Part shown: piece by piece, positions 23,448 to 31,533 of the stretch
How positions within the stretch are numbered: the stretch's first letter is position 1
How the letters are laid out: every line of letters begins with the position of its first letter
Assembly: GCF_000337195.1 (NCBI RefSeq)
Contig: NZ_AOID01000011.1
Span: 1-38,027, forward strand
Reading direction: 5' to 3'
Length of the DNA: 38,027 bases
From: Natrinema versiforme JCM 10478
Lineage (GTDB): Archaea; Halobacteriota; Halobacteria; Halobacteriales; Natrialbaceae
Made by a program: the position numbers and the translations under genes
Notes under the pieces: generated by a model
Databases searched by the model: none
What the model was told of the DNA's origin: nothing
The model's input: only the letters and a program-made list of their open reading frames with translations

Positions 23448-24212
23448 ATGGTCGATCGACTCATCTGCTACCGCGCGCCGTCGACGGTCGCCTCGGTCAA
23501 GGAGATCGCCGACTGGCTGCGAGCGCGGATCGACGCCGACGTGACCGTCCGGGACCGCTTCCTCGATGTCCACCGCACGGACGACCTCGCCGAGCGGTTC
23601 GCCGAGGCGCGGGTCCCCTCGTCGTCCGACCGCGAGACGGGCAACACGATGCTCGGGACGATCCGCTACGAGGAACGCGCCCTCGAGAACCCCGAGCGCG
23701 AGGGCGGCGTGCTCTACGACGGCACGGCGGTCCAGCGCGCGCTCAACGACGCGCTTCCGGCCGATCAACGGGGCCTCGAGACGCTGCATGTCCCCGTTCT
23801 CGATCGGGCGATCGGAACGTGGGGCGACCACGACGGCCGTTGGCACAAGCGCGTGAACGTCCTCGGACAGCCGGCGCTCGTCTCGGTTCCCGGCCTCTAC
23901 GAGGCACCCGCAAAGCCCGAGGCCTATTACGAGGAGAAACAGCGCCACGCCCTCTTGTCGGGGGAGACGCCGCCGCGGGAAGTCCTCGAGAACCAGGTCG
24001 AGGGCGAGTTCCTGATCGAGGACGATCCGCGAACCACCGACGCGCTGAAGGGGTACGTCCTGCAGGGCTATCACTTCCTCGAGACGGGCGAGGCGTTCTG
24101 CGATCGGGAGGGCTGCCGGCTATACAACGCGCACTACCACGAGGAGCTGATCGACGCCCAACTCCGAGAACCCGCCTTCTGCAGCGACCACGCGCGGCGC
24201 TACGCACCCTGA
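23448..24212 (+). CDS. Putative archaemetzincin-like zinc protein (DUF6775-type family)
   Basis: This 254-residue soluble protein starts at the ATG at 23448. I recognise the family as an archaeal putative metallopeptidase (DUF6775-type): LVSVPGLYEAPAKPEAYYEEKQ, then DDPRTTDALKGYVLQGYHFL, then the C-terminal cluster AFCDREGCRLYNAHYHEEL followed by AFCSDH. The cluster gives C-x4-C-x21-C-x2-H, reminiscent of the structural zinc site of archaemetzincins. The catalytic HExxH of true archaemetzincins is not visible, so protease activity is unproven. It follows thi4 by 16 bases on the same strand, so co-transcription is likely and a role in thiamine metabolism is plausible. The family call is from memory. 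Confidence 0.82.
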   Translation: MVDRLICYRAPSTVASVKEIADWLRARIDADVTVRDRFLDVHRTDDLAERFAEARVPSSSDRETGNTMLGTIRYEERALENPEREGGVLYDGTAVQRALNDALPADQRGLETLHVPVLDRAIGTWGDHDGRWHKRVNVLGQPALVSVPGLYEAPAKPEAYYEEKQRHALLSGETPPREVLENQVEGEFLIEDDPRTTDALKGYVLQGYHFLETGEAFCDREGCRLYNAHYHEELIDAQLREPAFCSDHARRYAP

Positions 24213-24261
24213 TCATGCGACCGGTGCGTATTTTTGTCCCGATCGCCTCCGACAACCTACA

Positions 24262-24672
24262 ATGAGTGCTGAGTTTACCGTCGACGTTTCCGTCCGCTAT
24301 CGCGATCTCGATCCGCTGAACCACGTCAACCACGCCGTCTACGCGAGCTACCTCGAGGTCGCCCGAACCGCGTATCTCGAGGAGGTCGTCGACGTAGCTG
24401 CCGAGGACATCTCTTTCGTCCTCGCAAACCTCGAAATCTCCTACGAGCGGCCGATCACGATGGGCGACGACCCCACGGTCGCGGTCTCCGTCTCGCGGCT
24501 CGGGGACTCGAGTTGTACCATGGCATACGAGATCCGCGTCGACGGCGACATCGCGGCGACCGCCGAGACGACGATGGTCCACATCGATCCCGAGACGAGG
24601 CGACCGAGTTCGATCCCGGACCCGATGGCCCAGCGCATCCGGAACCGCGAGGAACTCGAGGCGGCGGCCTGA
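24262..24672 (+). CDS. Acyl-CoA thioesterase, hotdog fold (4HBT family)
   Basis: This is a 136-residue single-hotdog protein. The 4-hydroxybenzoyl-CoA thioesterase signature reads VRYRDLDPLNHVNHAVYASYLEVAR (11-35), with Asp15/Asp17 near the catalytic position and the His-Val-Asn-His turn. The remaining strands include ISYERPITMGDDPTVAVSV and CTMAYEIRVDG. It hydrolyses acyl-CoA thioesters, probably as a tetramer; chain length is unknown. It starts 49 bases after the zinc protein on the same strand, with a T-run between (TATTTTTG at about 24231), so it may have its own promoter. No link to thiamine is evident. Confidence 0.93.
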   Translation: MSAEFTVDVSVRYRDLDPLNHVNHAVYASYLEVARTAYLEEVVDVAAEDISFVLANLEISYERPITMGDDPTVAVSVSRLGDSSCTMAYEIRVDGDIAATAETTMVHIDPETRRPSSIPDPMAQRIRNREELEAAA

Positions 24673-24699
24673 TCGCCCGGCAGTTGACAGTCGGTCGCC

Positions 24700-25422
24700 T
24701 CACTCGAGTCGCCCGGCAGTGAGCCGAACGACGCCGAAGACGTGCGTTTCGTCCGCGATGGCGACCGATCGCTCACGGAGCTGGGCGTGTGCGGTATCGA
24801 TCTTTTCGTCGAGTTGGAGGTGCGGATCGTTCTCGTATCGGAGCCGCGTCGTCGGCGGCGTCGAGAGGACGACGATCGCCCGGAAGACGGCGTTGACCGG
24901 CGGCGCGTACCACTCCCGGCTCCGGGCTGCGTTGGCGAGGACGACGGTACCGTCGGGGCCGACGAGATCGCACCAGTCGTCGACCGCGCCGGCCGGGTCC
25001 GCGAGCATGCCGACGACGAACGTCCCGAGGACGGCGTCGATCGCGTCACCCTCCACAACCCCCTGTAGCGTCCCGCTCTCGCTGCCCTCGCCGCCCCCGC
25101 CGCTCCCGACCGGCGGCTGCGTCGCGTCCCCCTGCAGAACGTGGACGTTGTCGTACGCCGCGGTGGCCTCGCGGGCCCGCTCGAGGACGGGCCGCGTGAA
25201 ATCGATCCCGATGACGGTCCCCGCGGGGCCGACCCGCTCGCGGAGGAACGGCAGGTTCGCGCCGGTGCCACAGCCCATCTCGACGACGGTGTCGCCGGGC
25301 TCGAGGCGGCAGGCGGCGGCTGCGCGTTGTCGAAGTCCGGCGATTCCCGGCGTTCGGCGCGCGATGAGGTCGTAGAGACGCGCCCAGCGACCGTAGAACT
25401 CCTGTGCTGATTCGGTCGTCAT
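24700..25422 (-). CDS. Class I SAM-dependent methyltransferase (UbiE-like)
   Basis: The protein has 240 residues. The N-terminus AQEFYGRWARLYDLIARR is the lead helix of UbiE/COQ5-like methyltransferases. Motif I is VVEMGCGTGANLPFLRE (46-62), motif II acidic VIGIDFTRPVLERARE, then VHVLQGDATQPP. A Gly/Glu-rich low-complexity insert follows (GSGGGGEGSESG), then AIDAVLGTFVVGMLADP and GTVVLANAAR. The target could be a quinone, phospholipid or small molecule. It is tail-to-tail with the thioesterase and 25 bases downstream of the ThiN regulator, same strand, so it is possibly co-transcribed with that gene. Confidence 0.92.
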   Translation of the reverse strand: MTTESAQEFYGRWARLYDLIARRTPGIAGLRQRAAAACRLEPGDTVVEMGCGTGANLPFLRERVGPAGTVIGIDFTRPVLERAREATAAYDNVHVLQGDATQPPVGSGGGGEGSESGTLQGVVEGDAIDAVLGTFVVGMLADPAGAVDDWCDLVGPDGTVVLANAARSREWYAPPVNAVFRAIVVLSTPPTTRLRYENDPHLQLDEKIDTAHAQLRERSVAIADETHVFGVVRLTAGRLE

Positions 25423-25447
25423 GAAGAGCAGTTCGGGGTCCGGGCGG

Positions 25448-26347
25448 TCAGATGAGCGAGCGGATCGTCTCCGCGATCGACTCCGCGTCGGTGTCGAGGA
25501 CGTAGATCAGCGGCTCGATTCCCATGCCGCCGGTCTGGTAGAGCACCGTCGCTTCGGGCTCGTCCTCGATCGCCGCGCCGACGCTCGAGGCGACGTCGCC
25601 GGACTCGTCGAACTCGGCGGCGACGTGGCCCTGCTCGGTCAGTTCGTCGATCAGTTCGGAGTCGTACGTGATGTTGATCGCCGCCGAGACGTCCGCGCCG
25701 TGGCGGCGCGCGGCCAGCAGCACCCGTGCGACGTGTTCGGAGACGCCGAACTCGGGGTCCGCGGGGACCGTCGCCTGCCCTTTCACGTCGAAGATCCGGC
25801 CGGGGACGCCCGCGACATCGTCGACGGTCTCTGCGTCCGGCGTACAGGCCACCAGATTCGAGCCGACTGCGGGAATCAGACCTGTGAATCCGCTCGCGGT
25901 CTCAAGCATGCCCAGTCCGCGCCGGAGCGAGGAGAGCACGCGCTCGCTGGTCCGGAGGTCGCTCTCGGGGTCGTGCACCCGGAAACTCGAGCCGTGATCG
26001 GCGAGTTCCGGCACGGCCTCCTCGTGGAGTTGGGCAAGCAGGTCCCCGCCGGACTCGAGTTCGCGGATCAGGACCTCGATCTCGATCAGCGCCTGGACGG
26101 GCGAAATGTCGCCGGTCGCCAGCCCGCTTCCGAGTTCGTCGACGAGGTCACGAATCCGGTCGTCCTCGGCGATGCGATCGTTGACGGTCACGTCGCCGTG
26201 GGCGTACTTCGAAACGGCGCTCTGGCTGATCCCGAGCACGTCGGCGACCTCGCTCTGCGTGAGCCCCCGGTCCCGCAGATCGCCGGCGAGCAGCGACCGG
26301 ATGGTCGGGAGGAACTCGTCCACGACGATTTCTTCGGCGAATTGCAT
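25448..26347 (-). CDS. thiR: HTH-ThiN transcriptional regulator of thiamine genes (ThiR type)
   Basis: The protein has 299 residues. Residues 25-52 are an Xre-like HTH (DRGLTQSEVADVLGISQSAV, then SKYAHG). A helical linker leads to a ThiN domain from about 130 to 299: LIPAVGSNLVAC, VPGRIFDVKG, FGVSEHVARVLLAARRHG, AAINITYD and YQTGGMGIEPLIYVL. ThiN is the thiamine-phosphate synthase fold. Fused to HTH it acts as the archaeal regulator ThiR, sensing a thiamine phosphate. Arg184 and His205 keep the 21-residue spacing of the Arg/His pair described as catalytic in ThiDN enzymes (from memory). So ligand binding, and perhaps residual activity, is likely. The palindrome before thi4 is its obvious candidate target. 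Confidence 0.9.
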   Translation of the reverse strand: MQFAEEIVVDEFLPTIRSLLAGDLRDRGLTQSEVADVLGISQSAVSKYAHGDVTVNDRIAEDDRIRDLVDELGSGLATGDISPVQALIEIEVLIRELESGGDLLAQLHEEAVPELADHGSSFRVHDPESDLRTSERVLSSLRRGLGMLETASGFTGLIPAVGSNLVACTPDAETVDDVAGVPGRIFDVKGQATVPADPEFGVSEHVARVLLAARRHGADVSAAINITYDSELIDELTEQGHVAAEFDESGDVASSVGAAIEDEPEATVLYQTGGMGIEPLIYVLDTDAESIAETIRSLI

Positions 26348-26451
26348 TCGTTGCCGGAGGCTACGGGCGGCCGACGGGATAACTTATCGGTCCGATCGGC
26401 GGGGCCGACTCGAGCGCGGGGCCGACGCGGATCGAACCGGACGCGTTCGGC

Positions 26452-27057
26452 TTAGAAGACGACCGGCGCGACGAGCGACGCGAACTCGTAGGTGAAGACG
26501 TGGTTGAGCAGGGCGTACGTGACGACCCCGAGGAAGAGGCTCAGGATCCACGCGCCGGCGGCGATTCGGCCGACGCGGGCGTGTGGCGTCTGCCGGAGTT
26601 CGGCGGGCGTGTGGCTCAGGCCGAGGACCAGCGCGTAGAGGACGACCGGAACCGAGACGATCGAGAGGATGATGTGGATCGCCAGCATCACGAGGTAGGC
26701 GTAGTAGACCCCCTGGGGCCCGACGAACTCCTTCGTCCCGCCGCCGCCGACCTTGAGCAGGTAGACGACCAGAAAGCCGAGGATCAACACGAACCCGCTG
26801 ATCATCGCGAGCCGGTGTTTCTCGACCTCGCCGGCGCGGATCCAGTACCAGCCGAGTGTCAACACCACCGTTGCGGTCGTGTTGATGACCGCGATCACGT
26901 GCGACAGCAGATCGACCTGTGCGTTCGTCAGGTCGGGATAGATCGGGATATCGAGGAGGAAGGTCCCGATGACCAGCGCGTACCCGATGATCGTCAGGAG
27001 AATCGTTACGCCCATCGGCCGCTCGCGGAGCCGCCGTCTCGCGTCAGCGGTTGCCAT
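26452..27057 (-). CDS. DUF420 family membrane protein (CtaM/YozB-like)
   Basis: This 201-residue protein starts at the ATG at 27057 (MATADARRRLRERP). The longer open frame extends into the J-domain gene and is not real there. It has five or six hydrophobic helices, with conserved His/Lys elements in LLSHVIAVINTTATVVLTLGWY, GEVEKHRLAMISGF and YLVMLAIHIILSIVSVP. It ends LNHVFTYEFASL. DUF420 proteins include S. aureus CtaM, needed for heme-copper oxidase maturation. A role with the CtaA-CtaB fusion is plausible though the two genes are 24 kb apart. It lies 80 bases downstream of the J-domain gene on the same strand. Confidence 0.9.
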   Translation of the reverse strand: MATADARRRLRERPMGVTILLTIIGYALVIGTFLLDIPIYPDLTNAQVDLLSHVIAVINTTATVVLTLGWYWIRAGEVEKHRLAMISGFVLILGFLVVYLLKVGGGGTKEFVGPQGVYYAYLVMLAIHIILSIVSVPVVLYALVLGLSHTPAELRQTPHARVGRIAAGAWILSLFLGVVTYALLNHVFTYEFASLVAPVVF

Positions 27058-27137
27058 TAGCGGTCCTTCGGAGCACCGCCGTATCACGCTTGCTGTTCCG
27101 GTATCGACCGCGGGGACGCCGTCGCCGGCCTCGTGGC

Positions 27138-27899
27138 TCAGTCCCGTTCGAAGGGAAGCCGATTGAGCCGCTCGCGAACGAGGGGTTTCAGCTCGAAGAG
27201 GTAGCGCTCGGTGTCGGCAATGTCGTCGCCCTCCTCGTCGGGAACGTGTTGGGCGTACATGACCTGCTCGACGGCCACGTCGTCGGGCATCTCCTGTGCG
27301 ATGACGACCGCGTCCAGCGCTCGCCCCGGCTCGAGGGTGATATCGGTTCCGACCCACCGCTCCGGCAGGTCGGTGGCGTGGGGGGCGACGATGCTCGAGC
27401 CCTCGTAGAGGAAGCCGTCGTCCCCGATGAAGCTCGTGTTCGTCTTCCCCCGCCACGGGAGCGACTGGGAACTCGTGTTGTGGACGCGGAAGAACGCGAC
27501 CGTCCGCGTCGTCGCCGCCGTGACGGGACCGTCGACCAGCGACGCGAGGTCGACGTCGTGGACCAGGCCTGCGAGCGCGAGCGTGAGGTACTCGCTGCTG
27601 ACGGTCAGTTCGTGGGTCCGGTCGCGGTCGCGTCCCTCGCGCCCGTCCGGGTCGTAAGTCGGTTGCTGTCGGGGTTGGGAGCCGTCGCCGCCCCGCGTAA
27701 TGGCACCGCCGTCCGTTTCGCGTTCGTTGGGTACCCGCTCGCCGAGGATCGCCTCGTAGGCGTCCTTGATCTGCAGAAATTGCTCTCGAGAGCCGCCCTG
27801 ATCCGGATGATGGGTCTTCAGAAGCGTCCGGTAGGCTCGCCGAACCGCCCGCTCGTCGGCGTCCGGCGATAGCCCCAGGACGTCGTAGTGGCGCTCCAC
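27138..27899 (-). CDS. J-domain (DnaJ-like) protein with beta-rich C-terminal domain
   Basis: The protein has 253 residues from GTG 27899 (VERHYDVLGLSPDADERAVRRAYR). An in-frame ATG at 27965 would add 22 residues with no J-domain character. The J domain covers 1-60 with the essential HPD at 31-33 (KTHHPDQGG), so it should stimulate an Hsp70 (DnaK). A charged linker (about 65-95) leads to a region of predicted strands (HELTVSSEYLTLALAG, TVAFFRVHNTSSQSLPW, TDITLEPGRALDAVVIAQ). This region lacks DnaJ's Gly/Phe and zinc-finger parts, so it is a specialised co-chaperone rather than DnaJ itself. Its client is unknown. Confidence 0.88.
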   Translation of the reverse strand: MERHYDVLGLSPDADERAVRRAYRTLLKTHHPDQGGSREQFLQIKDAYEAILGERVPNERETDGGAITRGGDGSQPRQQPTYDPDGREGRDRDRTHELTVSSEYLTLALAGLVHDVDLASLVDGPVTAATTRTVAFFRVHNTSSQSLPWRGKTNTSFIGDDGFLYEGSSIVAPHATDLPERWVGTDITLEPGRALDAVVIAQEMPDDVAVEQVMYAQHVPDEEGDDIADTERYLFELKPLVRERLNRLPFERD

Positions 27900-28018
27900 G
27901 ATGAACCCATTCGTTCCTTGGCCGAAAAGAGTCTTTCTCCCTGCATCGCTCGCGGTCGTCGTCACTCACTCGAGTTCAGTAGGAGTACCGTCACTCGGTC
28001 ACTCCGCAGAGAACGGGC

Positions 28019-28312
28019 TCACTCGGTCGGTTCGGTCGGGTCCTCGAGCAGGACGCGTCCGTCGTGAGAGACGGTCACGTCGTAGCCACAGAACCGAAAG
28101 GAGACGTTTCCGCGGGACCTCCGCATGCCGTTCGGTCGATCCGCGAAGAGCGCGTCGAGTGCCGTCGGATCGACGACCGCGTGGAGCGGTTCGTACGTCG
28201 GCGGCGAGACATCCGTCGGCGACACGTCTTCCGCCTCGGCGACCGCTTCGATAACCGCTTGGCTCGGTGCCCGCCGAGACGATGCGCCGACGCTACCGCC
28301 ACCCTCACCCAT
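28019..28312 (-). CDS. HalOD1 output-domain protein
   Basis: The protein is 97 residues long. After a Gly/Ser-rich start, residues 17-90 match the haloarchaeal HalOD1 domain: SQAVIEAVAEAEDVSPTDV, then YEPLHAVVDPTALDALFADR and the strand pair GNVSFRFCGYDVTVSHDG. HalOD1 occurs as an output domain of haloarchaeal response regulators or, as here, alone. Its biochemical action is not established. A GGAGAG ribosome-binding site lies just before the ATG at 28312, and an AT-rich TTTTATTC about 30 bases upstream would be the promoter. It is monocistronic. Confidence 0.88.
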   Translation of the reverse strand: MGEGGGSVGASSRRAPSQAVIEAVAEAEDVSPTDVSPPTYEPLHAVVDPTALDALFADRPNGMRRSRGNVSFRFCGYDVTVSHDGRVLLEDPTEPTE

Positions 28313-28566
28313 CGTCTCTCTCCTTCTGAACCCCGTTGAATAAAACTGTCCTTCCCGACCTCACGGTCCGATCGCGACACACCGGGTGACTGAACGGGGG
28401 ACGTGAACGTGGGACGCCAATGAACCGACGCGGATAGCGAGGGTCAATTCCGACACCGGAACGGGAGTTATCGGCGGGATACAGCGAGTAGTGACGGACA
28501 ACAGTGACCGCACGCACTCGAGAACGGGGACGACGGATCCCGATCATCCGAACACCGACTCAGTCG

Positions 28567-31326
28567 TTAGCTGATGTGGATCGCGGGTTTGCCGGGCCGG
28601 GCCTTGGCCGCCTGCTCGTCGTCGGCCGACGCCCGGCTGACAGTGACCCCCGCACCGAACTCGTCGGTGACGAGCCACGACGCGCGCTCGAGGATCGCCC
28701 GCTCGCGGTCGGCCGCGAGCAACTGATCGCGTTCCGTTCCGCCGTCGCGCTCGAGGAGGTCCGCGACGAATGCCCCGACCCGCTCGCGGTCGACCGCCCC
28801 CTCGAGGGAGTCGTCCGCGAGGACCTGCTCGACGACCGAATCGACGTCGCTGACCGTGCCATCGCCGGTCGCTGCAGTCTGACTGAGCAACTCCGCGGTC
28901 CGGTACTTCCAATCGGGGGCGACGACCAGTTCGATCCGCTCGGCTTCGTCGATCGCGGCGACGTCGACGATGTCCCGGACGTCCTCGAGCGTGCGGTCGA
29001 CGAGCCGGCGCTCGAGTTGGACCGCCGAGACCTCACGTTCGGGCTCGGGCCAGTCGGCTTCGACGGCGAGGCCCTCGCCGCGGAGCTTGTTCCAGAGTTC
29101 CTCGCCGAGGTGCGGTGCCATCGGGGCGATCAGCGCGGCCAGCGTCAACAGCCCACGCCGGTAGACGTCGCCGTGTGGGCCGTCGTACTCGCGGTAGCGC
29201 CGGAGCAGGCGCGCGAGTTCCTGAATTTCGGTGGCGGCTCGGTGGAACCGGAACCGCTCGTACTCCTCGGTGACCGCGGCGATCGTCCGGTCGATCTCCC
29301 GAGCGACGTAGTCGTCGTGATCGCGGCGCTCGACGCGGGCGTCGCCCTCCTCGACGAAGTCGGTCGCCATCCGGTAGAGGGTCTGCTGGAGGTCGTAGGC
29401 CCCGCGGACGTTGTTGGCGGTCCACTCGAAGTCCTGTTCGGGGTGGGCCGCCGAGAGCACGAACAGCCGAGTCGTCTCCGCGCCGTACTCCTCGGGTGCG
29501 ACGACGTTGCCCTTCGAACTGGACATCTTCTCGCCGTCGTAGAGCACCGTCCCCTGGCTCAGCAGTTCCCGGATCGGCTCCCGCCGCTCGAGCAGGCCGA
29601 GGTCGGCAAGCGCCTTCGTGAAAAAGCGGGTGTAGAGCAGGTGCAGGATGGCATGTTCGTCGCCGCCGACGTAGACGTCGATCGGGAGCCAGTCGTCCGC
29701 GAGGTCGGTGTCGAAGGGGGCGTCGGCCAGATCGGGCGAGAGGAAGCGCAGGTAGTACCACGAGGAGTCGACGAAGGTGTCCATCGTGTCCGTCTCGCGG
29801 CGGGCGGGGCCGCCACAGTCGGGACAGGTCGTCTCGTTCCACTCCTCGGCGGCGTCGAGCGGATTGCCCGTAGTCCGGACGAACTCCGGGAGTTCGACGG
29901 GCAGCTCCTCGTCGGGCACGGGGACGCGGCCGCAGTCGTCGCAGTGGACCATCGGGATCGGCGTCCCCCAGTAGCGCTGCCGGGAGATGAGCCAGTCCCG
30001 GAGCCGGTAAGTCACGTCGTCTTCGAGCGCGTCGTGGTCCGCGACGATCCGGTCGCCGGCCGCCTCGCTCGCGAGGCCGTCGTACTCGCCGCTTCCCTCG
30101 AGGACGCCGTCGCCGGTGTAGGCCTCGGTTTCGACATCCTGTTCGTCCGATCCCTCAGGGTCGATCACGCGCTCGATCGGCAGGTCGTGTTCGCGCGCGA
30201 AGGAGTGACCCCGCTCGTTGTGCCCGGGAACGCCCATCACGGCCCCGGTGCCGACATCCTCGAGGACGTAGCCGGCGACGTAGACGGGGAGTTCCGCGCC
30301 GGTCAGCGGGTGGATCGCGGTCGCGTCGGTTTCGACGCCGGAGAAGCCGACCGACTCGGGGTCTCGCTCGCGGACGGTGTCGACGTAGTCGGCGACATCG
30401 TCGTCCGACTCGGCGAGCGCGCGGGCGAGGTCGTGACCGGGGGAGACCGCGAGGTAGGTCGCGCCGTAGACCGTCTCCGGCCGGGTGGTGAACACGTCGA
30501 CGGTTTCGGGTCCGTCGCCGTCTCCGATATCACCGCGGTCGCCGCTGTAGGCTTCCATTTCGAACGTGATCCGGGCCCCTTCCTGCCGGCCGATCCAGTT
30601 GCGCTGGATCTCCCGGACGCCGTCGGGCCACCCCTCGAGGTCGTCCAGTCCGTCGTGGAGTTCCTCGGCGTAGTCGGTGATCGTGAAGAACCACTGGTCG
30701 AGCTCGCGCCGCCCGACGGGGGTGTCACACCGCCAGCAAACGCGGGTCCCATCGCTGCTCGCGGCTTCGCCGCTCCCCTGATCCGAGGGCTCACTGTGTT
30801 CGTCCTCGCGCTCGACGACCTGCGCGTCGGCGAGCACCGTCTCGCAGTCCGGACACCAGTTGACCGCCGCCGCCTCGTACTCGACGAGGCCGGCCTCGTA
30901 GAGCCGCTTGAACAGCCACTGGTTCCACCGGTAGTAGTCGGGTTCACTGGTGGTAATCTCTCGAGACCAGTCGTACCCGAAGCCCATGGTCTCGAGTTCC
31001 TCGCGCATGCGCCGGATACAGGCCTGGGTCCACGATTCCGGGTCTGTCTTGCGCTCGAAGGCCGCGTTTTCGGCCGGTAACCCGAACGCGTCCCACCCCA
31101 TCGGGTGGAGGACGTCGTCGCCCTGCATGCGACGATAGCGCGAGTAGGCGTCGGTGATCGCGTAGTTGCGGACGTGCCCCATGTGGAGCGTGCCCGACGT
31201 GTAGGGAAACATGCCGAGGACGTAGGTCGGATCGGCGGCGTCGGCATCGAGCGCGTAGACGTCGTCGCGCTCCCAGACGTACTGCCAAAACTCCTGTACC
31301 TGCGCGTGATCGTAATGACTCGTCAT
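28567..31326 (-). CDS. leuS: Leucyl-tRNA synthetase, bacterial type
   Basis: The protein has 919 residues. Class I motifs are HMGH at 48-51 in MFPYTSGTLHMGHVRNYAI and KMSSS at 601-605 (EKMSSSKGNVV). DVLHPMGWDAFGLPAENAA, a zinc-type CPDCETVLADAQV, and a CP1 editing domain with TTRPETVYGATYLAV (the conserved Thr-Arg-rich discriminator) identify LeuRS. Wording around HMGH and the order of motifs follow the bacterial rather than the archaeal-eukaryotic type, as known for haloarchaea. Asp/Glu-rich insertions (EREDEHSEPSDQ; DPEGSDEQDVETE) are salt adaptations. It charges tRNA-Leu with leucine and edits mischarged tRNA. It is divergent from the acidic membrane protein. Confidence 0.97.
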   Translation of the reverse strand: MTSHYDHAQVQEFWQYVWERDDVYALDADAADPTYVLGMFPYTSGTLHMGHVRNYAITDAYSRYRRMQGDDVLHPMGWDAFGLPAENAAFERKTDPESWTQACIRRMREELETMGFGYDWSREITTSEPDYYRWNQWLFKRLYEAGLVEYEAAAVNWCPDCETVLADAQVVEREDEHSEPSDQGSGEAASSDGTRVCWRCDTPVGRRELDQWFFTITDYAEELHDGLDDLEGWPDGVREIQRNWIGRQEGARITFEMEAYSGDRGDIGDGDGPETVDVFTTRPETVYGATYLAVSPGHDLARALAESDDDVADYVDTVRERDPESVGFSGVETDATAIHPLTGAELPVYVAGYVLEDVGTGAVMGVPGHNERGHSFAREHDLPIERVIDPEGSDEQDVETEAYTGDGVLEGSGEYDGLASEAAGDRIVADHDALEDDVTYRLRDWLISRQRYWGTPIPMVHCDDCGRVPVPDEELPVELPEFVRTTGNPLDAAEEWNETTCPDCGGPARRETDTMDTFVDSSWYYLRFLSPDLADAPFDTDLADDWLPIDVYVGGDEHAILHLLYTRFFTKALADLGLLERREPIRELLSQGTVLYDGEKMSSSKGNVVAPEEYGAETTRLFVLSAAHPEQDFEWTANNVRGAYDLQQTLYRMATDFVEEGDARVERRDHDDYVAREIDRTIAAVTEEYERFRFHRAATEIQELARLLRRYREYDGPHGDVYRRGLLTLAALIAPMAPHLGEELWNKLRGEGLAVEADWPEPEREVSAVQLERRLVDRTLEDVRDIVDVAAIDEAERIELVVAPDWKYRTAELLSQTAATGDGTVSDVDSVVEQVLADDSLEGAVDRERVGAFVADLLERDGGTERDQLLAADRERAILERASWLVTDEFGAGVTVSRASADDEQAAKARPGKPAIHIS

Positions 31327-31533
31327 TGTCGGCGAGGTCCGTTGTCACCCACTCGGTGGGCCGGCTATATCATTGTTCGGCCACGCGCGGCGGATTTCCC
31401 CCGTCGCGACCGCAGTTTTCCTCGAGCCCAGGTTCTTGAGTCGGTGACACCTGACCCCCGATCGGCGAACCGGCGGTCGGACTGTGGGCTGAGATTAACA
31501 AAGCAGGATGGCCGCCTACGAACGATCCGTCGA

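Noticed and set aside
28504-31080. An 858-codon plus-strand open frame opposite leuS.
   Set aside because: It is fully antisense to an unmistakable leucyl-tRNA synthetase and has low-complexity Val/Arg/Asp composition.
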